NCBI GenBank assembly: GCA_944548615.1
Contig: OX155963.1
Location: forward strand, 27,289,336 to 27,353,335
Direction: 5' to 3'
DNA length: 64,000 nt
Origin: Micropterix aruncella
Lineage: Eukaryota > Arthropoda > Insecta > Lepidoptera > Micropterigidae
The translations under genes and the position numbers were made by a program. The notes beneath the pieces are model-generated. The model ran no database searches. It saw only the letters and a program-made list of their open reading frames with translations, and was not told where the DNA came from. Positions 1 through 10,286 of the stretch are shown here, one piece after another (position 1 is the first letter of the stretch; the number at the start of each line of letters is the position of its first letter).

Positions 1-216
1 CACGCACCGCACCACCACCACCACGCCACAGCTCAATCAGAGGGCTATGTTTGTTGTTACAGACGCGACGCGCTCCTCCGAGCGCCGCGTTTAGAGGAGC
101 GAGACTAGTGATATCGGTTATTCAAATTTAGAGATCCGGCTGCAGCGACTGATGTGACAAATGCAAAGTTAAATCGATTTATTTGTCGGAAAAAATACCA
201 AAAATAAATTGGTAAC

Positions 217-433
217 TAGTAAATATATTAAAAGGAATAAAAAACACGACTGCCGTTACAAAAATGAACGAAATGAACTAATGTAACGAAATGAACTAAT
301 GAATGAAATGAACTACTGTATGACAAATATTTTTTTAATGGTTTTTTTATGAAATATCTGTGGTTTATGGATTTATTCATATCGATACATAAGTATATCT
401 TTTCGGAATGTACTCATTTGACACTAAACACGT
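217..433 (+). repeat. Interspersed repeat, copy 1 of a pair
   Basis: This stretch matches 25671-25842 in the same orientation. Both begin near 'AGTAAATATATTAAAAG', continue through 'AAAAAACACGACTG' and end at 'TTTGACACTAAACACG'. Copy 1 carries an additional short tandem expansion of a 'GAAATGAACTAAT'-like unit around 268-315 that copy 2 lacks. No coding potential is visible. It is probably a transposon fragment of unknown class. Confidence 0.7.
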
Positions 434-623
434 ATAACCGAATAAAAATAAAAGAATTAAAAGGAAATGCCATTAAATGATTTTACAAAACAAAGAGCGC
501 CACCAACGTTTTAGAGACGAAACGCAAAATTTAGAAACAAAAAAAGAAAAAATCACGTACGATTCAAACGAAACAAACTCAGGGGTAAGTATAAAATAAT
601 ATTAATAGTTTAATACAAAACAC

Positions 624-1008
624 TAAAAACACGCTTTTGGGCTATGATACGCTATTCACATACACACGGCTATGATACGATATTGCATCATGGAATGCCA
701 ATGCCTATCTTCCGGCTTTATCATCAGACCTTGAAACCTAATCGTGGTCAAAGTTCATTCCAAGACTTTTCTAACAAGTCCAAACACAGCTATGATACGA
801 TGTTCCATCATGAAGTTCCAGTTCATATCTTCCGACTCCATCATCAGATCAGTTCGACAGTACCATATTATTGTATTGTCATCAGAACTACATACAGCTA
901 CTAATTTTCATGACGCTACGATCGTTGGAAGATGGTTAAATTAGTTAACTTTAGATTCCATTACATAGTTAGTTACATACAGGTCGACCTAATAAAAGCG
1001 TGTTAAAA
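624..1008. mobile_element. Small repeat element with ~11-bp inverted ends and a 120-bp internal dimer
   Basis: The left end reads AACACGCTTTT (628-638) and the right end AAAAGCGTGTT (994-1004), a perfect 11-bp inverted pair. Inside are two diverged tandem copies of a 120-bp unit, each starting CTATGATACGA (670 and 790) and containing 'ATCTTCCG' and 'CATCATCAGA'. The open frames here are by-products of the repeat. A related sequence occurs near 61,070-61,160. Class is uncertain (MITE or Helitron-like) and no target duplication was found. Confidence 0.5.
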
Positions 1009-1849
1009 ACCGAGTTCTACTCGTATAGCCCAGCAGTTGATTCCCCTCAAATAAATCAAACAGCAGTGCAACATGTTAACCATGTTTTTTAACACACTAA
1101 CGGGACCGTTACCGTTTACAACATTTACCCTTATAAAGACATTTACATTATCTATTTCTTCAAGAAAATAGAAATACGACGCATACGACGGGTGCAATTT
1201 ACGTAAAAGAAAAAAATTAAAAAAGGCGGTGAAAATCCATTAAGTTTGGTGACAAATCAACACTTCGGCTTCGCTAGTTCTCCTGCCGCGATGAAAGTCG
1301 AGGTTGTTTCGTAAATTCAAAGATTATATATAATAGAATGCCCGAAATATCGTTTTGTTGGGTAGTCGTGTAAAAACAATTAGGAGCAATTTACATTCCA
1401 ACACCTATGGTTAATCATTGAACTGTCTGTAGTAATTAATATTGAAGTCAATAGTAAATAATTCTATGAAGAAAAATACGAAATAACGAGGAGTTAATGC
1501 GTGTGGATTGGGATGGAATTGTATGTAAGTGTAGTAAGGATGCATATAGAATAGAAAAAATATAGAATATGAAAATAATTGCTCCCCAGCTCTTAACCCA
1601 ACCGCTATTTGTTATTTCTCGTTCCAATTATTTCAACTGATTTTTCCTGCACTGGTTTTTACATTTTTTGCAAATAAAGCAAATAAATCAGTCAGTACTT
1701 ATGTTGAGTATTCATGACAAAAGCGTCGCTTTTGGATTTATTTGCACAAATTATGAATGCATTCAATCGCTTCCACAAGCATTAAAAATAATTGAATCAA
1801 AATCAAAATGACAGGAACGGCCGCTGTTTTCAACCAGTGACTGTTTACA
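1009..1849. other. AT-rich stretch with no gene recognised
   Basis: No open frame here has a recognisable product, and I see no RNA gene or clear repeat boundary. Composition is that of decayed intergenic DNA. Confidence 0.5.
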
Positions 1850-2125
1850 CTAGTTTGCAGTTAGAATGTTCAAATCACTCGTTTCTAAATCAGTGCTTTG
1901 AATGACTGAATCATTCGTACCTGCTTTCGTTTGCATGAATTCGTGTCAATCGGTCGAAAGACTGAAAAACCGACCGGCAACTACGCGGTGGACGACCACT
2001 GTATTCAGTCAGTGCCTGTTTGCAGAATGACCGAATCATGTCTTAATCAACGACTCGATCAATCGTTTTATTAGACAGAGTAAAAATGACCGAATTAATC
2101 GCAACCGATACAACACAGTGAGAAT
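1850..2125. repeat. Cryptic short-period repeat rich in GACTGAATC/GACCGAATC words
   Basis: The words GACTGAATCATTCGT, GACCGAATCATG and GACCGAATTAATCGC recur, with a local inverted pair around 'CGGTCGAAAGACTG...'. The style resembles 6320-6446 and the hAT-type element at 62120-62547, so this may be a decayed member of that group. No matching ends or target duplication were found here. Confidence 0.35.
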
Positions 2126-2136
2126 GTATATTCCTA

Positions 2137-2151
2137 GGGGGGGGGGGGGGG
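2137..2151 (+). repeat. Run of 15 G
   Basis: An uninterrupted G homopolymer. Similar runs occur as 15 C at 11130-11144 and 13 G at 19000-19012. Length is likely polymorphic or assembly-sensitive. Confidence 0.95.
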
Positions 2152-2559
2152 TGCGTTGATCATTGTTTTTTCCTTTCCATTACTGATGTTTGACACCAAA
2201 TATATTTATTTTATGAACACATACATCTACTTAAACAAAGTCCTTGTAATCACAACATTTTTACAATGATAACAAATTAATGAGCCAAAAAAAATATCTC
2301 ATTTCATTGCTATATTTATTAGGAAAATAAAATTTAAGTAATTGAATAGAGTTTTAAAGCTATTCGTAAATACTATTTTAGTACGAATATATTCAACAGA
2401 CGTTACTGAATAATATTTTTCTAATTTACGTCATCCTCAATTCCATATAATATGATCGACCCATGTTACCTCACTTTCACTTAATAGCTTGAAAATTTAG
2501 AGGTATTAAGTGAATGAAGTAAGTCTATGGTGCTTCGCGTTATTCACTCGCATCTTTAG

Positions 2560-2800
2560 AATTTTGGAACCAGGTGATAGGTTACGGGGTAAAAAAAACC
2601 AATTTCAACTTATTTTTCTTTTGTTAATTCCATTTGTAATATTTAATAACTTAAAATATGACCTTTTAGTCAGGGTTTGTTAGAGTGAGAAATAACATAT
2701 TTATCTGTAAACCGAATATAGTTGAGTTTGTAAAAATATATATTTTACTTAAATTCATACATCAGAAAAAAAAACATCTCATCTTTAAAAAAATGACAAT
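2560..2800 (-). repeat. Dispersed repeat, related to 10287-11144 and 61700-62035
   Basis: Read on the minus strand this resembles the 10.3-kb tandem pair, sharing 'TTTGGTTTACAGA'-like, 'CTCAAACCC'-like and 'AAAATGGAATTA'-like words in the same order. It is too diverged to set boundaries. No coding potential. Confidence 0.45.
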
Positions 2801-3104
2801 GGTCGTTTTTCCGCGTAACCCTTCCGATTTTAGACATTCCGTCATGCCTAACTCTTCCGTAATATTATGAATCATCTAACATACTTTGCACTCACTTCTA
2901 CTTTTCGTCATGAACCACTTACAATTACACGTTCAAAGTGCCGAGGTGGGGCAGGATTTGGGAATACGCAATCCGACCCACTGTGGTCGTCTGTAAGAGC
3001 GGCAAAGTGGGCGCTGTCAAAGACTTGACGCATCTGGATTATCAGTACATACACATATCTTTCATAATCTTTGACCCCAACGATCGGTTACCGGCAACCG
3101 CGAC

Positions 3105-3124
3105 GACCGACCGACCGACCGACC
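3105..3124 (+). repeat. (GACC)5 microsatellite
   Basis: Five perfect GACC units within a GC-richer patch (about 2930-3290) that I cannot otherwise assign. Confidence 0.9.
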
Positions 3125-3395
3125 AAGACACGACGATCACGCATAAAATAACAATAAATGTAACAAAAATAAAAGGATCGAAGCGGCTAAAATAAGAAAC
3201 CAAAGCGCGAGACGGTCGCGACGATAAAGTGGCTCTTTGCATACTCGACGCGGGAACGGACCGAGGAAGGAATACACAGAAATAATAACAATAAAATGTT
3301 AAAATGCATGAGACTCACTGCGGCGACATAGCTGTACCGTATGATGACACCTGGGCAAGGCCGAGCGACGAGGTAGACAGGGAAGACTTTTTGGA

Positions 3396-4104
3396 GTTGT
3401 CAACCACTACGGGCGAGCCCGCCACCCCAGTTGGGCGGTGTCGACTACAACGGGCGAACTCGTCACCCCAGGCTGGCATAACGATATATCATCGTTCTTT
3501 CAGCCGTAGGATGAGCGTAGAAGACTTTGGAACTGCAAAAACCTATCGTCCAGCAAACCCACGAACCCGCCAGAGACCAACACCATACGGCGAGGCACTA
3601 GGAAGGTGACTCAGTGGAGCTACCTCGCCTCCTAGTACCAGTGTCGGTAGAACATCTCGGTCTAGAAATAACCTTCAGGATAACTCCTTCTACCGACTGG
3701 TTACGGGACCGAAGTCGCTGACGCGACCTCTACCTGCCGTAATTCAGCGGTAATTCAGTTTGAATCTATCGCGGATCAAAAACATCTTTTGTCCGGCTCT
3801 GAATTCAGGATCAGGTAGCCTAATGGTCATTTCAAGAGTGGTTGACGACAGAGACAGTATATTTCCATAGTCTTCAGACTTTTTCAGCAGTTAGTCAGAC
3901 TGCACATCTGATTGGCGTCCCCTAACGGTGCGCAAACTGTCCAGTAACGCCAGGAGAAACCGGTCCACCTGTCGTGGGGCTTGAGACGCAATAGTCTTAC
4001 CTGGGGTAGCCTTCCGCACGAGGAGGCTTCCGAATAGGAGCCGAATCGTGAGTTGAGCCGATCTGAGATCAAAATGGATCTTATGGCCCAAGCTGCACTA
4101 AACC
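3396..4104 (-). mobile_element. DR-A dispersed repeat, near full length
   Basis: DR-A is the name used here for a ~0.6-kb family. In this copy the hairpin terminus is on the left (GTTGTCAAC, then GGGCGAGCCC), and the opposite terminus TTATGGCCCAAGCTGCAC ends near 4104. The hairpin end is present twice (3396-3430 and again from 3439), so a small terminal duplication or a second insertion is likely. Conserved inner blocks include the 'GAAGAC' block, 'GGCGAGGCACTAGGAAG' and 'CTATCGCGGATCA'. No convincing protein. Confidence 0.7.
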
Positions 4105-4106
4105 AC

Positions 4107-4550
4107 CCGCCACCCCAGTTAAGAGTTTCAAGGCGATAGGTGAGGGCAGCAAACCCCGCCCACCGCCCGGGCAGTTATAACGACGAGGGTTGTTTTGTCT
4201 GCCCGGGATGCCGTGCAACGACATCCCGGGCAGACAAAACCCGCCACCCCAGTAAGTTATGATGATATGAAATCGTTCTTTCATTCGTAGGGTAAACGTA
4301 GAGATTCGGGGACAACACAGTCCACCGTCTAACCTCGCCAACACGCCCGTGAGAGCCCATTGCTTTACCGCGAGGCACTGAGAAGTGAACCCAGCGGGCC
4401 GACCTCGCGCCCTCCTTACCAGATTTTTCGGTATTTCTCCGCCCTTCAGTCTGGTCACGGGTCCGAGCTCGCTTGCGCGACCTCTACCTGACGTAAGGGA
4501 TTATTCGGTTTGAATATATCGCGTCAATCGGGATCGGGTGGCCAACGGAT
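4107..4550 (-). mobile_element. DR-A dispersed repeat, second adjacent partial copy
   Basis: Immediately follows the previous copy in the same orientation. It shows the DR-A blocks 'CCGCGAGGCACTGAGAAG', 'ACCCAGCGGGCCGACCTCGC' and 'GCTTGCGCGACCTCTACC', and stops near 'GATCGGGTGGCC'. Its hairpin terminus is replaced by a different GC-rich palindrome (4192-4240). Another DR-A-like terminus fragment lies at about 4587-4620. Confidence 0.65.
4192..4240. repeat. Perfect 19-bp-arm hairpin
   Basis: Arm GTTTTGTCTGCCCGGGATG (4192-4210) is exactly complementary to 4222-4240, with an 11-nt loop. It sits at the start of a DR-A copy. It may be a tiny fold-back insertion. Transcribed, it would form a stable stem. 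Confidence 0.85.
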
Positions 4551-4847
4551 CGATTCATAGATAGATGTCTAGCAAACCGGATACTGTGAGGTGTCACCTA
4601 CAACGGGAAAACCCGTCATGTCCGTGTTCATCCTATTTTTTTAGCGCGTTCACAATACTTTCATTTAAGCCTGGAAAGTAAAACAACCGAAGAGCGTTCA
4701 GATGCTCAACATTGAATTTTTGCGACGAATCCCCACTCGCATTGACCAAGAGTATCGTCGTTTCGATTGTTTGTAATAAATACATTATAATAATTTTTAT
4801 TTTGTTTAATTCCGTTTTCAACATATTGTCAAAAAAATATTTTGGCC

Positions 4848-5095
4848 GCAGCGCTATCCAGTGGCGAGTTACAACAAAAAGTATATCGCGAAAATATTAT
4901 CCGTGCTCAAATACATAGGTAAACCAATTTTCATGTCGATCAGTTGAACGGTATAGAAGTTGATGCACTGCAGCGCCATCTAGTGGCGAGTTATAACAAC
5001 GCGGATATCGTAAAAACTTTCCCCATCAAAAATACATATATGTGTCAACTTTCCTGGTGATAGGTCAAACCGTGACGAAGTCTATCAAACTCGGA
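4848..5095 (+). repeat. Tandem dimer, unit about 122 bp
   Basis: Two diverged copies begin GCAGCGCTATCCAGTGGCGA (4848) and GCAGCGCCATCTAGTGGCGA (4970). Each continues through 'TATCG..AAA' and 'AAATACATA' into a 'GTCAAAC/CAGTTGAACGGTATAGAAG'-like block. The second copy ends in 'GGACAGACAGACAG'. It looks like the 3' part of an interspersed element, class unknown. Confidence 0.65.
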
Positions 5096-5858
5096 CAGAC
5101 AGACAGATATACCAACATCCATTTTGATATCTATAGATAAGAAATAAAGTCTGACTGACTGCCTGATTGGCTAACAACTAACAAGCCACAGTCAAAACCG
5201 TTGGACCTACAAATTTCACGTATGTAGTATATTTGGTTGTCAGAAGGGTAAATAGTCCCAGCGATGCGAGATCTTAAAAGAATTTATAAGATCATATATA
5301 TGAAATGGGACTAATTTAATATAGGTGAGACTCAATTTAAAGTAGGCCTAGAGGGGTAACGTTCGGCTTCTTGAATAATTGGTTCAACCATGATTATAAC
5401 TCATTATACAGCATTGTTTACGATTAATTGATTCTAATATTAAAGGCCACATTTCAATCATTCTAGTCCATTTAGATCGCAATAATTATTTTATTGCGAC
5501 TCTTTGTTTGTTTCAATTATCTATGTTTATTGCGTGCATGTTTCAGCACGCATTATTGTATCGGAGCATTTAGATTATAGCAATACCTGTTTAGTAACAA
5601 CAATTAAATCTTACGAATGTAATTGCCGCTTTTTCACATTGGTCAGTTCGAAGTTATACCTTTGGTTTGATTTACAGATTGATATTAAAATATTTTTTTT
5701 AATTCAAACGTTTGACGCTCGGTAGTTTTTTCTATTTGTCGTGCTATATGCTCGGGCATCCATTGATTATATAGGGAATTAAATGGCTGAATGCAGTACT
5801 GCGTTTTGGCAGCTGGGATTTTGCCACGAAACGCAACGTGGCACTCATGACACGGAAG
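5096..5858. other. AT-rich stretch with no gene recognised
   Basis: A 73-codon open frame at 5504-5725 has no recognisable motif and is probably chance. Nothing else is supportable. Confidence 0.4.
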
Positions 5859-6092
5859 GGGGCAATCATATTATCGGACACGTCCGTAAGCCTCGGCTTA
5901 CGGACGCGACTGAACAGTATGCACAGTCGTTTAGGACGCGGCTTGCGGATCTCTATTGGACGTCCGAAGCCTCAAGGGGCAATCATATTTCGGACGCGTC
6001 CGTAAGCCGCGGCTTATGGACGCGACTGAACAGTATGCATAGTTGTTTGGGACGCGGCTTGCAGATCTCTATCGGACGTCCGAATCCTCAAG
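5859..6092 (+). repeat. Tandem dimer, unit 117 bp, each unit with a palindrome
   Basis: Units at 5859-5975 and 5976-6092 share 'GGGGCAATCATAT', 'GACTGAACAGTATGCA' and 'GACGCGGCTTGC'. Each contains a palindrome: 5881-5906 is a perfect 12-bp-arm stem (CGTCCGTAAGCC), and 5997-6022 is the same with one change. The GC content contrasts with the AT-rich flanks. No protein recognised. Confidence 0.8.
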
Positions 6093-6319
6093 GTCACGTC
6101 CGCGACTGACGTCCGATAATGTGCACGGCTCAATAGAAATTCATTATACAGATAACCTTTCAGTCGCGTCCATAAGTCGGTCGGTCGATTGGTCATCGGC
6201 CGACAGACCGAAAGTCTGACCGACCACGTGTATGAATTATTCATAAGTACTAGTGATGGTAGTCCACTCCACTTCAACAGGATGCAATACTTGAAGTTGA
6301 CCGCAGTCGAGAATTTCAA

Positions 6320-6446
6320 TCACAATTTTTTAATCATGATTACGATTGAAACTAATCAATCGTTAGATACGATTGGCGACTAAACTAATCAATCAATAGT
6401 CATAAATTGTTAGTCATCAATCATTAGTCTGGCAAAATTTTGCCTA
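6320..6446. repeat. hAT-like cryptic repeat end
   Basis: This stretch is built of 'AATCAATCGTTAG'-type words and ends 'GGCAAAATTTTGCCTAACACTG', closely matching the ends and interior style of the hAT-type MITE at 62120-62547 (CAGTGTT...AACACTG). The left end and a target duplication were not found, so it is a fragment. Confidence 0.45.
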
Positions 6447-6854
6447 ACACTGAGAATATGAATAGCAAAATGCAACGTATTCTCCACCCTTTTCTATAGG
6501 ATTTCATTTAGAATCTGTGTAAGTCTGGAAGCGTTAGACATTTTACAAGCATACAAGCATGCTCCGCATTTCGTGGACGAATATTTAGTCGAACATCAAG
6601 TGATGAATGGAACGAGGAATCGTATAGAAGTAATATTATTATGCTATTCGTCTATAAAAGAAGATCCCGTGGTCGAAATAAATAATGTATTGTGTTTCAA
6701 TTAATTGAAAAGACTCTGCAAACTTTAGCATAATTTCGGTCAGCTGAAAGGTCTGCTTTAAATATAAATTCAGATAGTCAAATATTTCAATAATCTATTG
6801 GATGTGTGAATACGACTCCGCCCTTTATTGCTAAAATAAAACACATTTCCTTGT

Positions 6855-7158
6855 TTAAAAAATGAGAGAATTATTTACTTTAAAGAACGCTCCATCAGCA
6901 GATACAACTTTCTCCCATCTTTCAGGCAATCTATGGATTCTCCCCGTGAAGAAAACCCGGCTCTCTGAGCACCGATGTTCAGAAAGAGACGATGCACCGA
7001 ACGGAATAAGTGGTACCTATTCTGAAGAAGCTATGTCTGGTGAATACGGGGGGTGGGCTATAACTTCCCAGTCCTGACCTTTTAAGTAATTTTTCACAAC
7101 TTTTGCAACAAGTGGTTTTACAATGCCATGCTGAAAAATTAATCTATTATGGCTATTC
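6855..7158 (-). pseudogene. mariner transposase, C-terminal fragment (broken)
   Basis: The minus strand reads LIFQHGIVKPLVAKVV, then WEVIAHPPYSPDIASSE, a stop, and after a frame change YHLFRSV, ending near LPERWEKVVSADG and a TAA at 6855-6857. These are the C-terminal landmarks of Tc1/mariner-superfamily mariner transposases, which cut and paste the element in the nucleus. The second catalytic motif, normally DNARPH, has G where D should be. With the stop and frameshift this copy cannot be active. The N-terminal DNA-binding half is not visible upstream. The plus-strand frame at 6862-7077 is its shadow. Confidence 0.85.
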
Positions 7159-7890
7159 ACCCATTCTGGTCGTTTTTCCTATACCGCTCACTTTAAAGGC
7201 GTCGTCGTCGGCAGACATCGCCACTGATAGTTTTACCTAATTCCAGCAGTTCATAATATACCCCACCCTCTGATCCAACCATACTTCCCGCAAATGATGT
7301 TTATTTGGAATAAAATTCGTCATTTTCAAGAATTTAATTACTACATTATACTTCAACCACATGTCACTGTCACGTCACATACCTACTACGTTTGACAGCT
7401 GAAATCAAGTAATATTAAATACAAGTATTGTAATTTTAAAGTACTGGCAAACAGTACTACTAACAACACTTATCGGGAAAGGAGTCATATTCACACACCC
7501 AAAACTTAAAACAAAAGAATGCAAAACTACTCAAGTATAACAATGAGCTAAATAATTTCCCTTACTACTGTGGATGAAAGAGATGACGAGGTTCCAGGAG
7601 AAAATGCATCTCTGCTCACTTACCTAAAAAAAAGAGAAAGGAGAAATTAGTATACCATGTTTTTTAAGGATATAAAAATTCTTCTGCAATCGTTTTATCT
7701 ACAGCGGGAATGACGCCTATCACCTGGCTCTAGCGCCTACATAAGAGCGATAAGAATCGGTGAAACTTATGGGAACTATATAAACATCTTATAGTTTCTC
7801 CGATTTAAAGACTATTTGCATGTTTCTCGTACTTTTGTATAGCAGAAGCACAAAGGTGTGCTGGACTGGGAACTGTCTAGGAACTGTCGA

Positions 7891-8005
7891 GGTGCTTCGG
7901 GAGGAGATCGCCCCGAGGAAATGTCGATAATTATATCCCCGCAGGCGTAGAAGATCTACCCAATATTTTGAGTGTTCCGTCTTGGAAACCACGATTGCAT
8001 CCGTC
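7891..8005 (+). repeat. Direct repeat, copy 1 (partner 8155-8285)
   Basis: Both copies begin GGTGCTTCG and share 'GAGGTCGC/GAGATCGC', 'CCGCAG..G', then the exact block CTACCCAATATTTTGAGT, and end at '...GATTGC.TC.GT'. Identity is moderate. The function and class are unknown. Confidence 0.6.
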
Positions 8006-8154
8006 TTCGGCTACGCAACGAGCTCGCCTCCGAATCTTTAACCCTGAAACACGACTCTGTCAACGAGTTGGAGGCCTTCGAGATGAGGACGTTGATTTAA
8101 AAAGATTAAATCAAGCGGTTTCAAAAGATTAAAACAGTTTTACAACAAATGTTA

Positions 8155-8285
8155 AGGTGCTTCGACGAGCAGGTGCTTATTGAAGGAGGTCGCTCAGAGA
8201 AAATGATGATACTTTAAATCGCCGCAGACGTCAGACCTACCCAATATTTTGAGTTATCTTTCTTAAAAAGCAGGATTGCCTCTGT
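8155..8285 (+). repeat. Direct repeat, copy 2 (partner 7891-8005)
   Basis: See the partner for the shared blocks. This copy is separated from it by about 150 bp that includes 'AAAAGATTAAA' duplicated nearby. No coding potential. Confidence 0.6.
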
Positions 8286-8796
8286 ATACCATCACATTTT
8301 GTATGGAAAAACTAAAAGCGCTGATATCTTTTAAATGGTTCTAAATTAGATTGGCAATATATTTTAAAAAATGCAGGAACCGCTGTTTTCGGTTGTGATC
8401 ACACCCATCTTATAAAATTAAGGGAATCGATATCTATTTATTTATTTATTCGCTTAATACTAATCAACATTACAGAAAGACCAATGCATTGAAAAGTTAA
8501 ATTAATAAAGATATCAACTTGTAAATATGCAAATAGAATATCACTTATAATACTAGCTATTATATAGGATTAAATAGTTAATTGCCTGCAATTTATACGA
8601 ATAAGGTTTGCGGTATAGACATACAAATCTGGTGCAATTGAGTGAATTTCAATTAAGCGCCGCAAAGCACGCACCAACAAGTTCCACCTCGTAAGGTTAG
8701 TGCTCGAGAGCGGCCCCACGAAAATATGGTGCGATCGAGCACGAATATAATTATTAGTTACAAAAATATCCACCTTGGCTAGTGAGCAGGGGTTAT

Positions 8797-8833
8797 CACT
8801 TTTACCACGAATTTGATTAAAAGCATAGGATAT
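8797..8833 (-). repeat. 37-bp exact repeat, copy 1
   Basis: 37 bp are identical to 9735-9771 (core TTTACCACGAATTTGATT). On the minus strand the copy at 9.7 kb lies at the N-terminal side of a LINE-like C-terminal frame, so both are probably pieces of related LINE coding sequence, not a target duplication. Confidence 0.8.
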
Positions 8834-9599
8834 GCTAAGGATTTGTCATCTCAGACAGAGAGAATTATCCATGCCTGTGTTAAATGCAGTCCGATACAAA
8901 AATGGATAATATCCGTAGGTACTGCTTGAAATACCAAAATCTCAAAAACACATCCATACCTTTTCTAGCATAAGGGTATAGGTATCTTCATGCGAATTTC
9001 AAATAGGTAGCTGCTTTCGTTTCCATGCGACTTCTAACAATTGAGTTGTACAACGTGCTCATAATCCGAATATTATTGAAGTGTTTGGATTGCCGTATCA
9101 CAAACCCTATATCTTATTTATTTATTTATTTTCAGCTGTTATAAAAAACATATACAAAAAAAAAACAAGAACACACAGATTAAAAATTAAAACTATAAAT
9201 AGACAAAGACTATGAAATAAAGCTACAAACGCTGCAAATTAGGGGTATCCTCAGGATATCTCTTATCCTGGTTTTCAGGACACACCTATTAATTATTGAT
9301 ACATAGGTATATGATTTTTAAAATAAAATAACCAAATCAAATAAATCTTAAAACAAAAAATCCAAATAATCATAATCAAATAAATACACAAATCGAAATA
9401 ATCAAAATCAAGATATTTAACATCAAATGATAATAACGTAATTACATCAAATAACGTAATTACATAAATTTAATAATCTACATATAATAAATCAATAATA
9501 ATCAAAATCAAAATATTTAACATTAAATAATCAGGTTACAAATTAATACATAAACGAAGACAATAGTAATAATCCAATTGCAACAGTTATTTTAAAATA
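8834..9599. other. AT-rich, probable LINE 3' tail debris
   Basis: Contains an ATTTATTTATTT run near 9117-9131, followed by A-rich sequence and 'GGGGTATCCTCAGGATA', as expected for the 3' end of a minus-strand LINE. From 9300 to 9600 it is dominated by 'AAATCAAATAA'-type low-complexity sequence. No gene seen. Confidence 0.4.
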
Positions 9600-9790
9600 A
9601 AATCAAATTATGACATATAAATATCTTCCTTTAATAATAAACTTTTAAAGTGGTCCTTAAATACTGCAATTGATTTCGATCGCAAAGCCATTTCCAACCG
9701 ATTCCATACAACCGCAGAATAATACGAAAAGCTGCACTTTTACCACGAATTTGATTAAAAGCATAGGATATCTAACCTAATCTATTGGTT
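9600..9790 (-). pseudogene. LINE ORF2 C-terminal fragment
   Basis: The minus strand reads FSYYSAVVWNRLEMALRS followed by a stretch ending in LLLKEDIYMS and a stop. The pattern of a 'YN/WNRLP'-like motif followed by a short amphipathic FK..L.K.L segment is typical of the extreme C terminus of non-LTR retrotransposon polyproteins. Truncated; no RT motifs nearby. Confidence 0.5.
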
Positions 9791-10202
9791 AGGTTTACGA
9801 ACTCCACATTATTTATAATTTGAAGATAGTAAATAGCTAAGAAATCAGTGGGAATTAGCTATAGTTGTACCTATCGCTGTACTCCTATTTGGCTATGGTC
9901 AAATTTGTAAAAAAGTGTCGATATCTTTTTAGGTTAGTGTTATAAGAGTTAGCTTTCAATATATATCAGGCTACTAAATCCTAAAAATATCAATTGCGGA
10001 TCTGGACATAACATAATGACTTGGCCAGTCATTATGAAGTCATAATCGACATATTTGTAATAGTAAATATTTCAGTATTTTTTTTTTGTGAAAATGAGAT
10101 ACTAATGCCATGTTGTGGTTTGTTCCCAAATGAATCGAAGCATGAATCAATTTTGGAAAGAAATACATAGCTTGCCCTTAAATAAAGTAAGAAGAAAACG
10201 TG

Positions 10203-10265
10203 TGACGGGAAAGAATGATTAAGGTCCGCGCGGTAACGGTGGACCTTGATCATTCTTTTCCGTCA
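10203..10265. repeat. Imperfect hairpin, 25-bp arms
   Basis: Arms 10203-10227 and 10241-10265 pair at 23 of 25 positions around a GC-rich 13-nt loop. It lies just upstream of the 10.3-kb tandem duplication and is probably part of that repeat family. Confidence 0.8.
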
Positions 10266-10286
10266 GGTCCAGAGGTGGGGGTACCT

